Notes under the pieces: generated by a model | The model's input: the letters and a program-made list of their open reading frames with translations, nothing else | What the model was told of the DNA's origin: nothing | The model's database searches: none | Translations under genes and position numbers: made by a program | In this document: positions 34,908-44,056 of the stretch, piece after piece | Layout: every line of letters begins with the position of its first letter | Numbering within the stretch: position 1 is the first letter of the stretch | Source of the DNA: an uncultured Rhodospirillales bacterium | GTDB taxonomy: Bacteria; Pseudomonadota; Alphaproteobacteria; Acetobacterales; Acetobacteraceae | Assembly (NCBI GenBank): GCA_903835235.1 | Contig: CAILMF010000054.1 | Location: 496,001-560,000, forward strand | Direction: 5' to 3' | Length of the DNA: 64,000 nucleotides

Positions 34908-36854
34908 ATGAGCATGATCACCGATATCTTCTCAGAATACTCCCGCGCCTATGAACAACGCCGCGACGCCGACATGTCGCTGGCCGAGTTCCTGGAAGGT
35001 TGCCGCACCGACCCCGGCCGCTACGCCAGCGCGCCCGAACGCATCCTGGCCGCCATCGGCGAGGCCGAGGTGGTGGACACCGCCAAGGAAGCCCGCCTCG
35101 GCCGCATCTTCCTGAACCGCACCATCCGCCGCTACCCCGCCTTCGCCGAGTTCTACGGCATGGAGGAGACGATCGAGCGCATCGTCGGCTTCTTCCGCCA
35201 CGCGGCGCAGGGGCTGGAGGAGCGCAAGCAGATCCTCTATCTGCTCGGCCCCGTCGGCGGCGGCAAGTCCAGCCTGGCGGAGCGCCTGAAGGCGCTGATG
35301 GAGCAGGAGCCGATCTATGTGCTGAAGGCCGGCGACGATCTCTCGCCGGTGTTCGAAAGCCCGCTCGGCCTGTTCAACCCCGAGACAATGGGTGCAGCGC
35401 TGGAGGAACGCTACGGCATTCCGCGCCGCCGCCTGAACGGGCTGATGAGCCCCTGGTGCATCAAGCGCCTGGACGAGTTCGGCGGCGACATCACCAGGTT
35501 CCGCGTCGCCAAGGTGCGGCCCTCTCGCCTGCGCCAGATCGGCATCGCCAAGACCGAACCAGGTGACGAGAACAACCAGGACATCTCAAGCCTGGTCGGC
35601 AAGGTGGACATCCGCAAGCTGGAGGTCTTCCCGCAGAACGACCCGGACGCCTACAGCTTCTCCGGCGGCCTGAACCGCGCGAACCAGGGCATCCTGGAGT
35701 TCGTCGAGATGTTCAAGGCACCGATAAAAATGCTGCACCCGCTGCTGACCGCGACGCAGGAAGGCAACTACATCGGCACCGAGAATATCGGCGCCCTGCC
35801 CTATACCGGCATCATCCTGGCCCACTCCAACGAGAGCGAGTGGCAGACCTTCAAGAACAACAAGAACAACGAAGCCTTCATCGACCGCATCTACGTCATC
35901 AAGGTGCCCTACTGCCTGCGGGCGACCGAGGAGCAGAAGATCTACGCCAAGCTGGTCAGCAGCAGCGAGCTGGCCGCGGCCCCCTGCGCGCCGGCGACGC
36001 TGGAGATGCTGGCCAAGTTCAGCGTGTTGTCCCGCCTGCGCAAGCACGAGAACAGCAACCTCTTCGCCAAGATGCGCGTCTACGACGGCGAAAGCCTGAA
36101 GGAGACCGACCCGCGCGCCAAGACGATGCAGGAATACCGCGACGCCGCCGGCCCGGACGAGGGCATGGAGGGCACCAGCACGCGCTTCGCGTTCAAGGTG
36201 CTGGCCGCCACCTTCAACCACGACACCACCGAGATCTCCGCCGACCCGGTGCACCTGATGTACGTGCTGGAGCAGTCCATCCGGCGCGAGCAATACGCCG
36301 AGGAGACCGAGAAGCGCCTGCTGGAGTTCATCAAGGGCGAGCTGGCGCCGCGCTACGCCGAGTTCATCGGCAACGAGATCCAGAAGGCCTACCTGGAATC
36401 CTACAGCGAATACGGCCAGAACCTGTTCGACCGCTACGTGTCCTACGCCGACGCCTGGATCGAGGACATGGACTACAAGGACCCCGACACCGGGCAGATG
36501 CTGAACCGCGACCTGCTCAACCAGGAACTGACCAAGATCGAAAAGCCCGCGGGCATCGCCAACCCCAAGGACTTTCGGAATGAGGTGGTGAAGTTCGCGC
36601 TGCGGGCGCGGGCCAATCGCGGCGGCCAGAACCCGCGCTGGACCAGCTACGAGAAGCTGCGCGAGGTGATCGAGAAGCGCATGTTCTCACAAGTTGAAGA
36701 CCTGCTGCCGGTGATCAGCTTCGGCAGCAAGAAGGACAGCGACACCGAAAAGAAGCACAGCGACTTCGTCGCCCGCATGACGGAGCGCGGCTACACCGAA
36801 CGGCAGGTGCGACGCCTGGTGGAATGGTACATGCGCGTCAAGCAGGCCGGCTGA
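34908..36854 (+). CDS. prkA: PrkA family serine protein kinase (YeaG-like)
   Basis: A 648-residue AAA+-type protein kinase, matching the 640-644 residues of Bacillus PrkA and E. coli YeaG. The P-loop GPVGGGKS is at 114-121, followed by the AAA core, and the C-terminal kinase-like domain runs to the end. The frame is open upstream to 34695, but ATG 34908 has AGGAG 7 bases before it and gives the normal MSMITDIFSEY opening. It is the first gene of the conserved prkA-yeaH-ycgB operon, induced by starvation and stationary phase in enterobacteria. Confidence 0.95.
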   Translation: MSMITDIFSEYSRAYEQRRDADMSLAEFLEGCRTDPGRYASAPERILAAIGEAEVVDTAKEARLGRIFLNRTIRRYPAFAEFYGMEETIERIVGFFRHAAQGLEERKQILYLLGPVGGGKSSLAERLKALMEQEPIYVLKAGDDLSPVFESPLGLFNPETMGAALEERYGIPRRRLNGLMSPWCIKRLDEFGGDITRFRVAKVRPSRLRQIGIAKTEPGDENNQDISSLVGKVDIRKLEVFPQNDPDAYSFSGGLNRANQGILEFVEMFKAPIKMLHPLLTATQEGNYIGTENIGALPYTGIILAHSNESEWQTFKNNKNNEAFIDRIYVIKVPYCLRATEEQKIYAKLVSSSELAAAPCAPATLEMLAKFSVLSRLRKHENSNLFAKMRVYDGESLKETDPRAKTMQEYRDAAGPDEGMEGTSTRFAFKVLAATFNHDTTEISADPVHLMYVLEQSIRREQYAEETEKRLLEFIKGELAPRYAEFIGNEIQKAYLESYSEYGQNLFDRYVSYADAWIEDMDYKDPDTGQMLNRDLLNQELTKIEKPAGIANPKDFRNEVVKFALRARANRGGQNPRWTSYEKLREVIEKRMFSQVEDLLPVISFGSKKDSDTEKKHSDFVARMTERGYTERQVRRLVEWYMRVKQAG

Positions 36855-36864
36855 TAGGACCGCC

Positions 36865-38172
36865 ATGGAGATCCTGGACCGCAGGCTCAACCCGAAAGGC
36901 AAGAGCCTGCCGAACCGCCAACGCTTCCTGCGCCGCGCCAAGGCGCTGATCCAGGACGCGGTGCGGGACAGCAGCGCCCAGCGGGACATCCGCGGCGCTG
37001 ACGGTGGCGGCGAGGTCAGCATACCCATGCATGGCGTGCGTGAGCCCAGCTTCAGCCTGGGCCAGGGCGGCATGCGCGAACATGTGCTGCCCGGGAACAA
37101 GGAATACCGCGAGGGCGATGAAATCCAGCGCCCGCCCGGCGGTGGCGGCGGCGGCTCCGGCAATGAGGGCAGCGACGACGGCGGCGGCGAGGACAGCTTC
37201 CGCTTCGTCCTTAGCCGCGAGGAGTTCCTGGAGCTGTTCCTGGACGATCTTGAGCTGCCCGACCTGGCCAAGCGCCGCCTGGCGCAGCTGGTGGACCCGG
37301 CCTTCCGCCGCGCCGGCTACACCTCCAGCGGCTCGCCGGCCAATCTTTCGCTGTCGCGCACGCTGCGCAACAGCCTGTCGCGCCGCATCGCGCTGAAGCG
37401 GCCGAAGCCCGAAAGCATCGCGCAGTTCGAAGCCGAGATCGCGCGCCTCGAAGCCCTCGGCGACCCCGAGGGTGACATCCCGGAACTCCGCGCCCAGCTG
37501 GACCGTGCCCTGCGCCGCAGCCAGCGCATTCCGTACATCGACCCGATCGACGTGCGCTACCGCCGGTTCGAGCCGGTGCCGCGCCCCGTGGCGCAGGCGG
37601 TGATGTTCTGCCTGATGGATGTGTCGGGCAGCATGACCGAGGACATGAAGGACCTGGCCAAGCGCTTCTACATGTTGCTCTATTTGTTCCTTCAGCGGCG
37701 CTACAAACAAGTAGAGGTCGTCTTCATCCGCCACACGCATGAGGCCAAGGAGGTCGACGAGCAGACCTTCTTCCACAGCCGGGAAACCGGCGGCACGCTG
37801 GTCTCCACCGCGCTGGAGGAAATGCGCAAGGTCATCGAGGCCCGCTTCCCACCGGCCGAATGGAACATCTACGCCGCCCAGGCCAGCGACGGCGACAACG
37901 CCGCCGGCGACAGCACGCGCACCGCCCGCCTGTTGCTGGAACACATCCTGCCGGCGGTGCAATACTACGCCTATATCGAGGTCGGCCGCGACGGCGAGCA
38001 CGGCATGCCCGGCTTCCCCCGCGGCGCCACCGACCTGTGGCGCACCTATGAACAGCTCGTCGCCTCCGGCGCCCCGATGGCGATGAAGCGCGTCCGCAAC
38101 CGGCGCGAAATCTTCCCCGTCTTCCGCGAACTCTTCCGCAAGCGCGGGCTGACCGAGGAGGCCACCGCATGA
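36865..38172 (+). CDS. yeaH: YeaH/YhbH family protein (DUF444)
   Basis: A 435-residue protein (E. coli YeaH has 427) of the UPF0229/DUF444 family. The C-terminal half is a von Willebrand A-like domain with the metal-ion site DVSGS starting at D252. A Gly/Asp/Glu-rich linker lies at 91-110. It starts 10 bases after prkA with AGGA upstream, and its stop overlaps the SpoVR gene by 4 nt. It probably works with PrkA and SpoVR; the biochemical role is unknown. Confidence 0.93.
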   Translation: MEILDRRLNPKGKSLPNRQRFLRRAKALIQDAVRDSSAQRDIRGADGGGEVSIPMHGVREPSFSLGQGGMREHVLPGNKEYREGDEIQRPPGGGGGGSGNEGSDDGGGEDSFRFVLSREEFLELFLDDLELPDLAKRRLAQLVDPAFRRAGYTSSGSPANLSLSRTLRNSLSRRIALKRPKPESIAQFEAEIARLEALGDPEGDIPELRAQLDRALRRSQRIPYIDPIDVRYRRFEPVPRPVAQAVMFCLMDVSGSMTEDMKDLAKRFYMLLYLFLQRRYKQVEVVFIRHTHEAKEVDEQTFFHSRETGGTLVSTALEEMRKVIEARFPPAEWNIYAAQASDGDNAAGDSTRTARLLLEHILPAVQYYAYIEVGRDGEHGMPGFPRGATDLWRTYEQLVASGAPMAMKRVRNRREIFPVFRELFRKRGLTEEATA

Positions 38173-39755
38173 GCGCCGGAACATTGAGCCCCCGCTCGCC
38201 GGAGAGCGAGAATAGCCCGCGCTCGCAAGCGAGCGACCTCCTTCTCTACCAAGGCAGCGAATGGGATTTCGAGACGCTGCGCCGCATCCATGATGCCTGC
38301 GAGGAAATCGCGCTGGGCGAAATGGGCCTCAGCGTCTACCCCAACCGCATCGAGGTGATCAGCAGCGAGCAGATGCTGGACGCCTATGCCAGCACCGGCC
38401 TGCCGCTGTTCTACAAGCACTGGTCCTTCGGCAAGCACTTCGCCCAGCATGAGGCGCTTTACCGCAAGGGCCTGCGCGGCCTGGCCTATGAGATCGTCAT
38501 CAACTCCGACCCCTGCGTCAGCTACGTGATGGAGGAGAACACCGCGACCCTGCAGGCGCTGGTCATCGCCCATGCGGCCTTCGGTCATAACCACTTCTTC
38601 AAGAACAACCGCATCTTCAAGGACTGGACGGATGCCAAGGGCATCCTGGACTACCTGGAGTTCGCCAAGAACTTCGTCGCCCGGGCCGAGGAACGCTTCG
38701 GCGAGGTGGCGGTGGAACGCACTCTGGACGCCGCCCATGCGCTGATGAGCCAGGGCGTGCATCGCCAGCGCCAGCGCCGCGTGCCGGACCTGCGCACCGA
38801 GGAGTTGCGCGAGCGCGAGCGCCGTGAGTACGACGCCGAGCGCTTCAACGACCTGTGGCGCACCGTGCCGGGCAAGACCCAGGCGCATGTGCCGCCGAGC
38901 GAACTTGAGCGTCGCCGTTCGCTGCTCCAATTGCCGCAGGAAAACCTGCTCTATTTCCTGGAGAAATCCGCCCCGCGCCTGGCCCCCTGGCAGCGCGAGA
39001 TCGTCCGCATCGTCCGCAACGTCGCCCAGTATTTTCACCCGCAGCGGCAAACAAAAATGATGAACGAGGGCTGCGCCACCTACACCCACTACCGCGTCCT
39101 CAACCGCCTGCACGAACAGGGCCGCATCAGCGACGGCGCCATGCTGGAGGTGCTGCACAACCACAGCAGCGTCATCATGCAGCCGGAATTCGACGACCCC
39201 CGCTATTCCGGCATCAACCCCTATGCTCTGGGCTTCGCGATGATGCAGGACATCGAGCGCATCTGCGAACACCCGACCGAGGAGGACCAGGAATGGTTCC
39301 CCGACATCGCCGGCTGCGGCGACGCCATGCCAGTGCTGCGGGAAGCCTGGGCGGAATACCGCGACGAGAGCTTCATCCTGCAATTCCTCTCGCCGCACCT
39401 GATCCGCAAGCTGCGGCTGTTCCATCTGTCTGACGACAGCGGCAAGCCGGCGCTGCGGGTGGACGCGGTGCATGACGAACGCGGCTATCGCCGGGTGCGC
39501 CAGGCGCTGGCCCGGCAATACGACCCGGCCTGGACCGAACCCGACATCCAGGTGGTGGACGTCGACCTCTCCGGCGACCGCCGGCTGATCCTGGAGCACC
39601 GCGTCCTGCACGGCCGCACGCTGGAGGAAAAGGAGGCCCGCCTGGTGCTGCGCCACCTTGCCTACCTGTGGAGCTACGACGTGCTGCTGAAGGAGGTAGA
39701 CCCCAACACCGGCGCCGTGCTGCGCGAGCACGCGGTGGCGCCACCACGGGACTGA
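38169..39755 (+). CDS. ycgB: SpoVR family protein (YcgB-like)
   Basis: A 528-residue SpoVR/YcgB protein, named for a Bacillus spore cortex protein but widespread in non-sporulating bacteria. Core segments such as LLYQGSEWDFETL, TKMMNEGCATYTHY and NPYALGFAMM are clear. The first 26 residues are a Ser/Pro/Glu-rich tail, and the DNA there holds the palindrome CGCTCGCAAGCGAGCG (38220-38235), both unlike the rest of the gene. The start ATG overlaps the yeaH stop by 4 nt. It completes the stress triad. Confidence 0.95.
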   Translation: MSAGTLSPRSPESENSPRSQASDLLLYQGSEWDFETLRRIHDACEEIALGEMGLSVYPNRIEVISSEQMLDAYASTGLPLFYKHWSFGKHFAQHEALYRKGLRGLAYEIVINSDPCVSYVMEENTATLQALVIAHAAFGHNHFFKNNRIFKDWTDAKGILDYLEFAKNFVARAEERFGEVAVERTLDAAHALMSQGVHRQRQRRVPDLRTEELRERERREYDAERFNDLWRTVPGKTQAHVPPSELERRRSLLQLPQENLLYFLEKSAPRLAPWQREIVRIVRNVAQYFHPQRQTKMMNEGCATYTHYRVLNRLHEQGRISDGAMLEVLHNHSSVIMQPEFDDPRYSGINPYALGFAMMQDIERICEHPTEEDQEWFPDIAGCGDAMPVLREAWAEYRDESFILQFLSPHLIRKLRLFHLSDDSGKPALRVDAVHDERGYRRVRQALARQYDPAWTEPDIQVVDVDLSGDRRLILEHRVLHGRTLEEKEARLVLRHLAYLWSYDVLLKEVDPNTGAVLREHAVAPPRD

Positions 39756-39825
39756 CCCCTTGCCGCCGTTGCCGTTGCACGAAACTCCTGGTTAAGCTCT
39801 CGGCCACGTTTGCCAGGAGGCCCCG

Positions 39826-40245
39826 ATGTCCAGCACCAGCAGCCGCGCCGAGGCGGCCAATTTCGACCTCTATTTGCTCATCGCCCGCATCCTGCTGGTG
39901 GTCATCTTCCCGATCAGCGGCTGGGCCAAGTTCGGCAACGTCGCGGGCACCGTGACCATGCTGGGCAACCTGGGCACACCGATGCCGGGCATCGCCGTCT
40001 GGCTGGCCATCGGGTTCGAGCTGATCCTGCCGGTGCTGGTCGTCATCGGGTTGTTCACCCGCTGGGCCGCACTCGGCCTCATCATCTACACCCTCTGCAC
40101 CATCGTCCTTGCGCACCGCTTCTGGGAGTTTTCCGGTCAGGCGCAGTTCGGCCAGACCATGAGCTTCTTCAAGAACATCTCGGTCATGGTCGGGCTTGGC
40201 TTCATCATGCAGTTCGGCCCCGGGCGGTATGCCCTGAAGCCATAG
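39826..40245 (+). CDS. DoxX family membrane protein
   Basis: A 139-residue inner-membrane protein with four hydrophobic segments and the DoxX pattern: LIARILLVVIFPISGWAKF in the first helix, then GTPMPGIAVWLAIGFELILP and TRWAALGLIIYTLCTIVLAH. DoxX-like proteins resemble quinol oxidase subunits or act in redox homeostasis; the function is mostly unknown. AGGAGG lies 7 bases before the ATG, the best ribosome site in the region. It is 70 bases after the prkA operon. Confidence 0.88.
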   Translation: MSSTSSRAEAANFDLYLLIARILLVVIFPISGWAKFGNVAGTVTMLGNLGTPMPGIAVWLAIGFELILPVLVVIGLFTRWAALGLIIYTLCTIVLAHRFWEFSGQAQFGQTMSFFKNISVMVGLGFIMQFGPGRYALKP

Positions 40246-40258
40246 GTGCGCTGCGCCC

Positions 40259-40753
40259 TCAAGCCGTAACGCGCTGAAGCAACGGCACCGCCAGCCCGGC
40301 AAACACCAGGCCGGCGGTGACATCCGCCGGCGAATACCAGCCTTCCGCGTGCAGCAGGTTCAGCACGCCCAGCGTCACCCCGCCGGCCCGCACCGGCAGG
40401 TTCAGCCCGCTGCCCAGGCCCACCGCCTCCAGCGCGGCGAAATCCGGGTAGGCGAAGCGCATCGCCGCCGCCCCCGTGCCGGTCCAGGGCCGGCCTTCAT
40501 GCACCACCTGGGTCACGAAGGGCCGCCCTTCGCTGGGCTTGCCGCCACCCACCGGCCATTCCACCGGGCGCGAGGAATACACCCGGCGGTTCCAGCCGGT
40601 CGCGGCCTCATGCGCCATCACGGTGAAGAAGCCGTGGCCGAAGGCGGCCTGCAAGGCCGCATCCAGCGCGGCAAAGCCGGCTGCGGGCGTGGTTGCCTCG
40701 CGGATCGCAAGGGCGGCGGCGTTCAGGTAGGGCAGCGGGTCAGGGCGCGTCAT
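40259..40753 (-). CDS. GAF domain-containing protein
   Basis: A 164-residue cytoplasmic protein that is essentially one GAF domain: helix ALAIREATTPAAGFAALDAAL, strand FFTVMAHEAATGWNRRVYSS, and the closing GSGLNLPVRAGGVTLGVLNLL that is the GAF hallmark. GAF domains bind small ligands or sense redox state. No output domain is attached, so it may act as a free sensor or an enzyme of the fRMsr type, although I do not see that group's three cysteines. The start at ATG 40753 avoids a non-coding extension. It converges on DoxX. Confidence 0.75.
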   Translation of the reverse strand: MTRPDPLPYLNAAALAIREATTPAAGFAALDAALQAAFGHGFFTVMAHEAATGWNRRVYSSRPVEWPVGGGKPSEGRPFVTQVVHEGRPWTGTGAAAMRFAYPDFAALEAVGLGSGLNLPVRAGGVTLGVLNLLHAEGWYSPADVTAGLVFAGLAVPLLQRVTA

Positions 40754-40921
40754 GGCCGCATCATGGCGGGATTCGGGCCGGAGCAACAACGGTGTAACGC
40801 CGGGTGTTGAAAGCTTCACCGCCAGGGGCAACCGCCGACACCCGCCCGCTGCCATAGTCCCACCCATGGCGCCGAACGGACGCCGCCCCGGGGCTCCCCG
40901 GACCCACTGAGGACAACGACC

Positions 40922-41215
40922 ATGCGTATCCTGCTTCCCAGCCTCGCCGCCGCCGCACTGACCGTGGCGATGGGGATTTCGGCGCCGAACCAGGCTTCGG
41001 CGCAGGTCATTCAGGCCCATTGGAGCCACGGTGGCGGTGGTGGCTACGGCTACAGCGGCGGTTATGGCGGCGGCTACGGCGGCTACCGCTACGCCCCGCC
41101 TCCCCCGCCGGCCTATGGTTACGGTGGGTATCGCCCCTGGCACCACCATGGCGGTTGGGACCGCCCCTACTACGCCCCGCGGGGGTACGGCGGCTACGGC
41201 TACGGCCGCTGGTAA
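40922..41215 (+). CDS. small secreted Gly/Tyr-rich protein
   Basis: A 97-residue protein with a signal peptide (residues 1-27, ending QASAQ). The mature part consists of GYGYSGGYGGGYGG-like repeats, a Pro run (about residues 60-64) and a His/Trp-rich patch (RPWHHHGGWDRPYY). Gly/Tyr-rich exported proteins of this kind are common in Rhodospirillales and uncharacterised; coat-, metal-binding- or adhesion-type roles are possible. A perfect terminator hairpin follows within 10 bases, so it is a single-gene transcript. Confidence 0.75.
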   Translation: MRILLPSLAAAALTVAMGISAPNQASAQVIQAHWSHGGGGGYGYSGGYGGGYGGYRYAPPPPPAYGYGGYRPWHHHGGWDRPYYAPRGYGGYGYGRW

Positions 41216-41225
41216 CACCCATCCG

Positions 41226-41256
41226 AAGGGCCGGAGCCGGCAAGGCTCCGGCCCTT
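41226..41256 (+). terminator. rho-independent-type terminator after the Gly/Tyr-rich protein gene
   Basis: A perfect 13-base-pair stem (41226-41238 with 41244-41256) with a 5-base loop, 10 bases after the stop. It is followed by T, GCG and TTT, a short imperfect T-tract. This is the strongest terminator in the window. Confidence 0.8.
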
Positions 41257-41310
41257 TGCGTTTCGGCTCTGCCGTCCTAGGCTTCCCCCAACTCACGGGG
41301 GAAGCGAGAC

Positions 41311-42186
41311 ATGCGGCAGTTGCGGATCGGCGACGTCACCATTTCCAGCATCATCGAGCGCGACGGCCCCTGGCGCGCCCCGCAGGACATGTTCCTGAAC
41401 TACGACGCCGCGAAGGCCGCGGACATGCTCCGCACCATGGACCCCGAGGGCATCGACCCCGTCACCGGCAAGCTGGTCATCACCTACCAGACCTTCGTGG
41501 TGCAGACGCCCAGGCACACCATGCTGGTGGATACCTGCACCGGCGAGGACAAGGGCTGGGAAGCCCCGATGGACTTCGACAAGACCCCCTGGAAGGACGG
41601 CTTCAAGGCGCTGGGCCTGAAGCTGACGGATATCGACTACGTCTTCTGCACCCACCTGCACATCGACCATTGCGGCTGGAACACCACGCTGCAGAACGGC
41701 CGCTGGGTGCCGACCTTCCCCAAGGCAAAATACGTCTTCCACAAACGCGAATACGCCGCCTGGGAAAAGCTGAACGGCCAGGATGCCAGCGACAAGCGCG
41801 CCAAGACCTGGGCGATGAACTGCGAACCCGTGGTCGCCGCCGGCCAGGCGCTGCTGGTGGATGACGACTACCAGCTGGACGACTGCATCACCCTGACGCC
41901 GACGCCGGGCCATTCGCCCTGCCATTGCTGCGTCAACATCCACTCCGGCGGCCAGCGTGCCAGCGTGACGGGCGACATGATGCACCACGCCCTGCAATGC
42001 CGTGACCCCGAGATGTCCACCGTCTTCGACTGGGATCCGAAGGAAGCCGCCACCGCCCGCCGCAGCTTTTTGACCAGCGTGGCGGATACGCCGACCATGC
42101 TGCTGCCGATCCACTTCCCCACCCCCACGGTCGGCCGCGTCACCTCCCGTGCCGATGGCGCCTTCGACTGGAAGTACCTCCGGTGA
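41311..42186 (+). CDS. MBL fold metallo-hydrolase
   Basis: A 291-residue metallo-beta-lactamase-fold hydrolase with the metal motif HLHIDH at 115-120, a later His in TPGHSPCH, and a SVTGDMMHH strand with the bridging Asp. It resembles N-acyl-homoserine lactonase/quorum-quenching-like members in layout, but such enzymes hydrolyse many lactones, esters and phosphodiesters. There is no signal peptide. It opens a rightward operon; its stop overlaps the aldo/keto reductase start (GTG 42183) by 4 nt. Lactone opening is a reasonable guess in this catabolic setting. Confidence 0.88.
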   Translation: MRQLRIGDVTISSIIERDGPWRAPQDMFLNYDAAKAADMLRTMDPEGIDPVTGKLVITYQTFVVQTPRHTMLVDTCTGEDKGWEAPMDFDKTPWKDGFKALGLKLTDIDYVFCTHLHIDHCGWNTTLQNGRWVPTFPKAKYVFHKREYAAWEKLNGQDASDKRAKTWAMNCEPVVAAGQALLVDDDYQLDDCITLTPTPGHSPCHCCVNIHSGGQRASVTGDMMHHALQCRDPEMSTVFDWDPKEAATARRSFLTSVADTPTMLLPIHFPTPTVGRVTSRADGAFDWKYLR

Positions 42187-43142
42187 AGCAGCGCAACCTC
42201 GGCAAGTCCGGCCTGCTGGTCAGCGAGGTCGGGCTCGGCTGCAACAATTTCGGCAGTCGGCTGGACATGGCGGGCACCCGCGCCGTGGTGGCCGCGGCGC
42301 TGGATCTCGGCATCACCTTCTTCGACACGGCGGATGTCTACGCCCGCCCGCATCCCGGCCGGTCCGAGGAATACCTCGGCACCGTGCTGGGCGCCGACCG
42401 CAAGCGGATCGTGCTGGCCAGCAAGTTCGGCGGCGCCATGCCGGAAGGGCGCGGCGGCAGCCGGCGCTGGGTGATGCAGGCGGTGGAGGACAGCCTGCGC
42501 CGGCTGAAGACCGACTGGATCGACCTGTACCAGTTCCACCGCCCGGACCCGCTGACGCCGCTGGAGGAAACCCTCCGCGCCATGCAGGACCTCGTGACGC
42601 AGGGAAAACTCCGCTACCTCGGCATCTCCAACTTCGCGCCGTGGCAGGTGGCGGATGCGGTCTGGACCGCGCGGGAACTCGGCGGCGCCGGGATTGTAAG
42701 CTGCCAGGACGAGTACAGCGTCCTCAGCCGAGACCCCGACAGCGGCCAGTTGGAGGCGATGCAGCATTACGGCCTGGGCCTGCTGCCCTACTTCCCGCTG
42801 GCCAGCGGCATGCTGACCGGCAAGTACCGGCGCGAGGCGCTGCCCAACCAGGGCACCCGCCTGGTCAGCTCCCCGCTGCTGCGCGACCATTTCCTGACCG
42901 ACGCCAACCTGGCGATGGTCGAGAAGCTCCAGGCCTTCTGCGACGCCCGAGGCCATACCATGGTGGAACTGGCCTTCTCCTGGCTGCTCGCCCGCCCCTG
43001 CGTGGCCAGCGTCATCGCCGGCGCCAGCAACCGCGCCCAGCTGGAACAGAATGTCGCCGCCACCGGCTGGCGACTGACGGCCGAGGATTTGTCCGAAATC
43101 GACGCGATCTCCCCACCCCCGCCGAGGATGGTGCACGTATGA
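42183..43142 (+). CDS. aldo/keto reductase
   Basis: A 319-residue NADPH-dependent aldo/keto reductase with the full catalytic tetrad: D48 and Y53 (FFDTADVYA), K81 (LASKFG) and H119 (YQFHRPDP). It interconverts carbonyls and alcohols. The start is GTG at 42183, overlapping the MBL gene stop, and its own stop overlaps the TauD gene, so expression is tightly coupled. Confidence 0.9.
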   Translation: MKQRNLGKSGLLVSEVGLGCNNFGSRLDMAGTRAVVAAALDLGITFFDTADVYARPHPGRSEEYLGTVLGADRKRIVLASKFGGAMPEGRGGSRRWVMQAVEDSLRRLKTDWIDLYQFHRPDPLTPLEETLRAMQDLVTQGKLRYLGISNFAPWQVADAVWTARELGGAGIVSCQDEYSVLSRDPDSGQLEAMQHYGLGLLPYFPLASGMLTGKYRREALPNQGTRLVSSPLLRDHFLTDANLAMVEKLQAFCDARGHTMVELAFSWLLARPCVASVIAGASNRAQLEQNVAATGWRLTAEDLSEIDAISPPPPRMVHV

Positions 43143-44056
43143 TGATCTCGATCACGCCCCTGGGCTACGCCGCCGGCGCCGAAGTCACCGGTGTCGACTT
43201 CACCCAGCCGCTGGACAACAGCACGCGGGACACGCTGTACAGCGCCTGGCTCAAGCACATCGTGCTGGTGTTCAAGGGCGCCGAGCAGCTGACGCCGGAA
43301 CAGCACATCGCCTTCAGCCGCAACTTCGGCAAGCTGGATGGGCATGAAAGCCAGGTGCCGGAGACGCTCTATCCCGGCCTGCCGGAAATCCTGCTGATCA
43401 CCACCAAGCCCATCCAGGGCAAGCCCAGCAGCAGCCGCAACGCCGGCCGCAACTGGCACACCGACCTCAGCTATTCCACCCGCCCGGCCAAGGGCGCCCT
43501 GCTGCTGTGCAAGGAAAAGCCGGAAGTCGGCAGCGACACGCTCTTCGCCAACCACTACCTCAGCTACGAGACGCTGAGCCCGACCATGCGCGCCTTCCTC
43601 GACCCGCTGGAATGCGTGCACGACGCCACACTCATAAAAGGCATCGAGAAGCGCGACCCCGCCCATGTGGCGGAGATGAAGCGCCGCAATCCGCCGGTCA
43701 TCCACCCCCTGGTGCGCGTCCACCCCGAAACCGGCCGCAAGTCGCTGCTGGTGAATGAGCGCATCAGCGGCATCGTCGGCCTGACGGATGAGGAAGGCAC
43801 CATGCTGCTGCGCTTCCTGAACCAGCACGCCACGGCGCAGGAGTTCATCTACCGCCACCGCTGGTCGGTCGGCGATATCGTGCTGTGGGACAACCGCTGC
43901 ACCAGCCATATCGCGCTGGCCGATTTCGACACCAACCAGGCCCGGCTGATGCTGCGCTGCTCGCTGGAAGGCGAAGTCGTCAGCGGCCGCCTGGCAGAGC
44001 GCGTCGAGGCTGAAAGCAAGGAAAGCCTGCTGCAAGCCATCGCGGCCGCGGCATGA
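43139..44056 (+). CDS. TauD/TfdA family Fe(II)/2-oxoglutarate dioxygenase
   Basis: A 305-residue dioxygenase of the TauD/TfdA family. The iron motif HTD is at 107-109 (NWHTDLSY), the distal His in CTSHIALADFD, and a 2-oxoglutarate-binding Arg follows (ARLMLRCS). Relatives hydroxylate taurine, 2,4-D and other sulfonates or ether acids. The open frame extends far upstream out of phase with the reductase. ATG 43139, overlapping its stop by 4 nt, is the start. It is directly followed by two Bug receptors, so the substrate may be the imported acid. Confidence 0.9.
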   Translation: MMISITPLGYAAGAEVTGVDFTQPLDNSTRDTLYSAWLKHIVLVFKGAEQLTPEQHIAFSRNFGKLDGHESQVPETLYPGLPEILLITTKPIQGKPSSSRNAGRNWHTDLSYSTRPAKGALLLCKEKPEVGSDTLFANHYLSYETLSPTMRAFLDPLECVHDATLIKGIEKRDPAHVAEMKRRNPPVIHPLVRVHPETGRKSLLVNERISGIVGLTDEEGTMLLRFLNQHATAQEFIYRHRWSVGDIVLWDNRCTSHIALADFDTNQARLMLRCSLEGEVVSGRLAERVEAESKESLLQAIAAAA

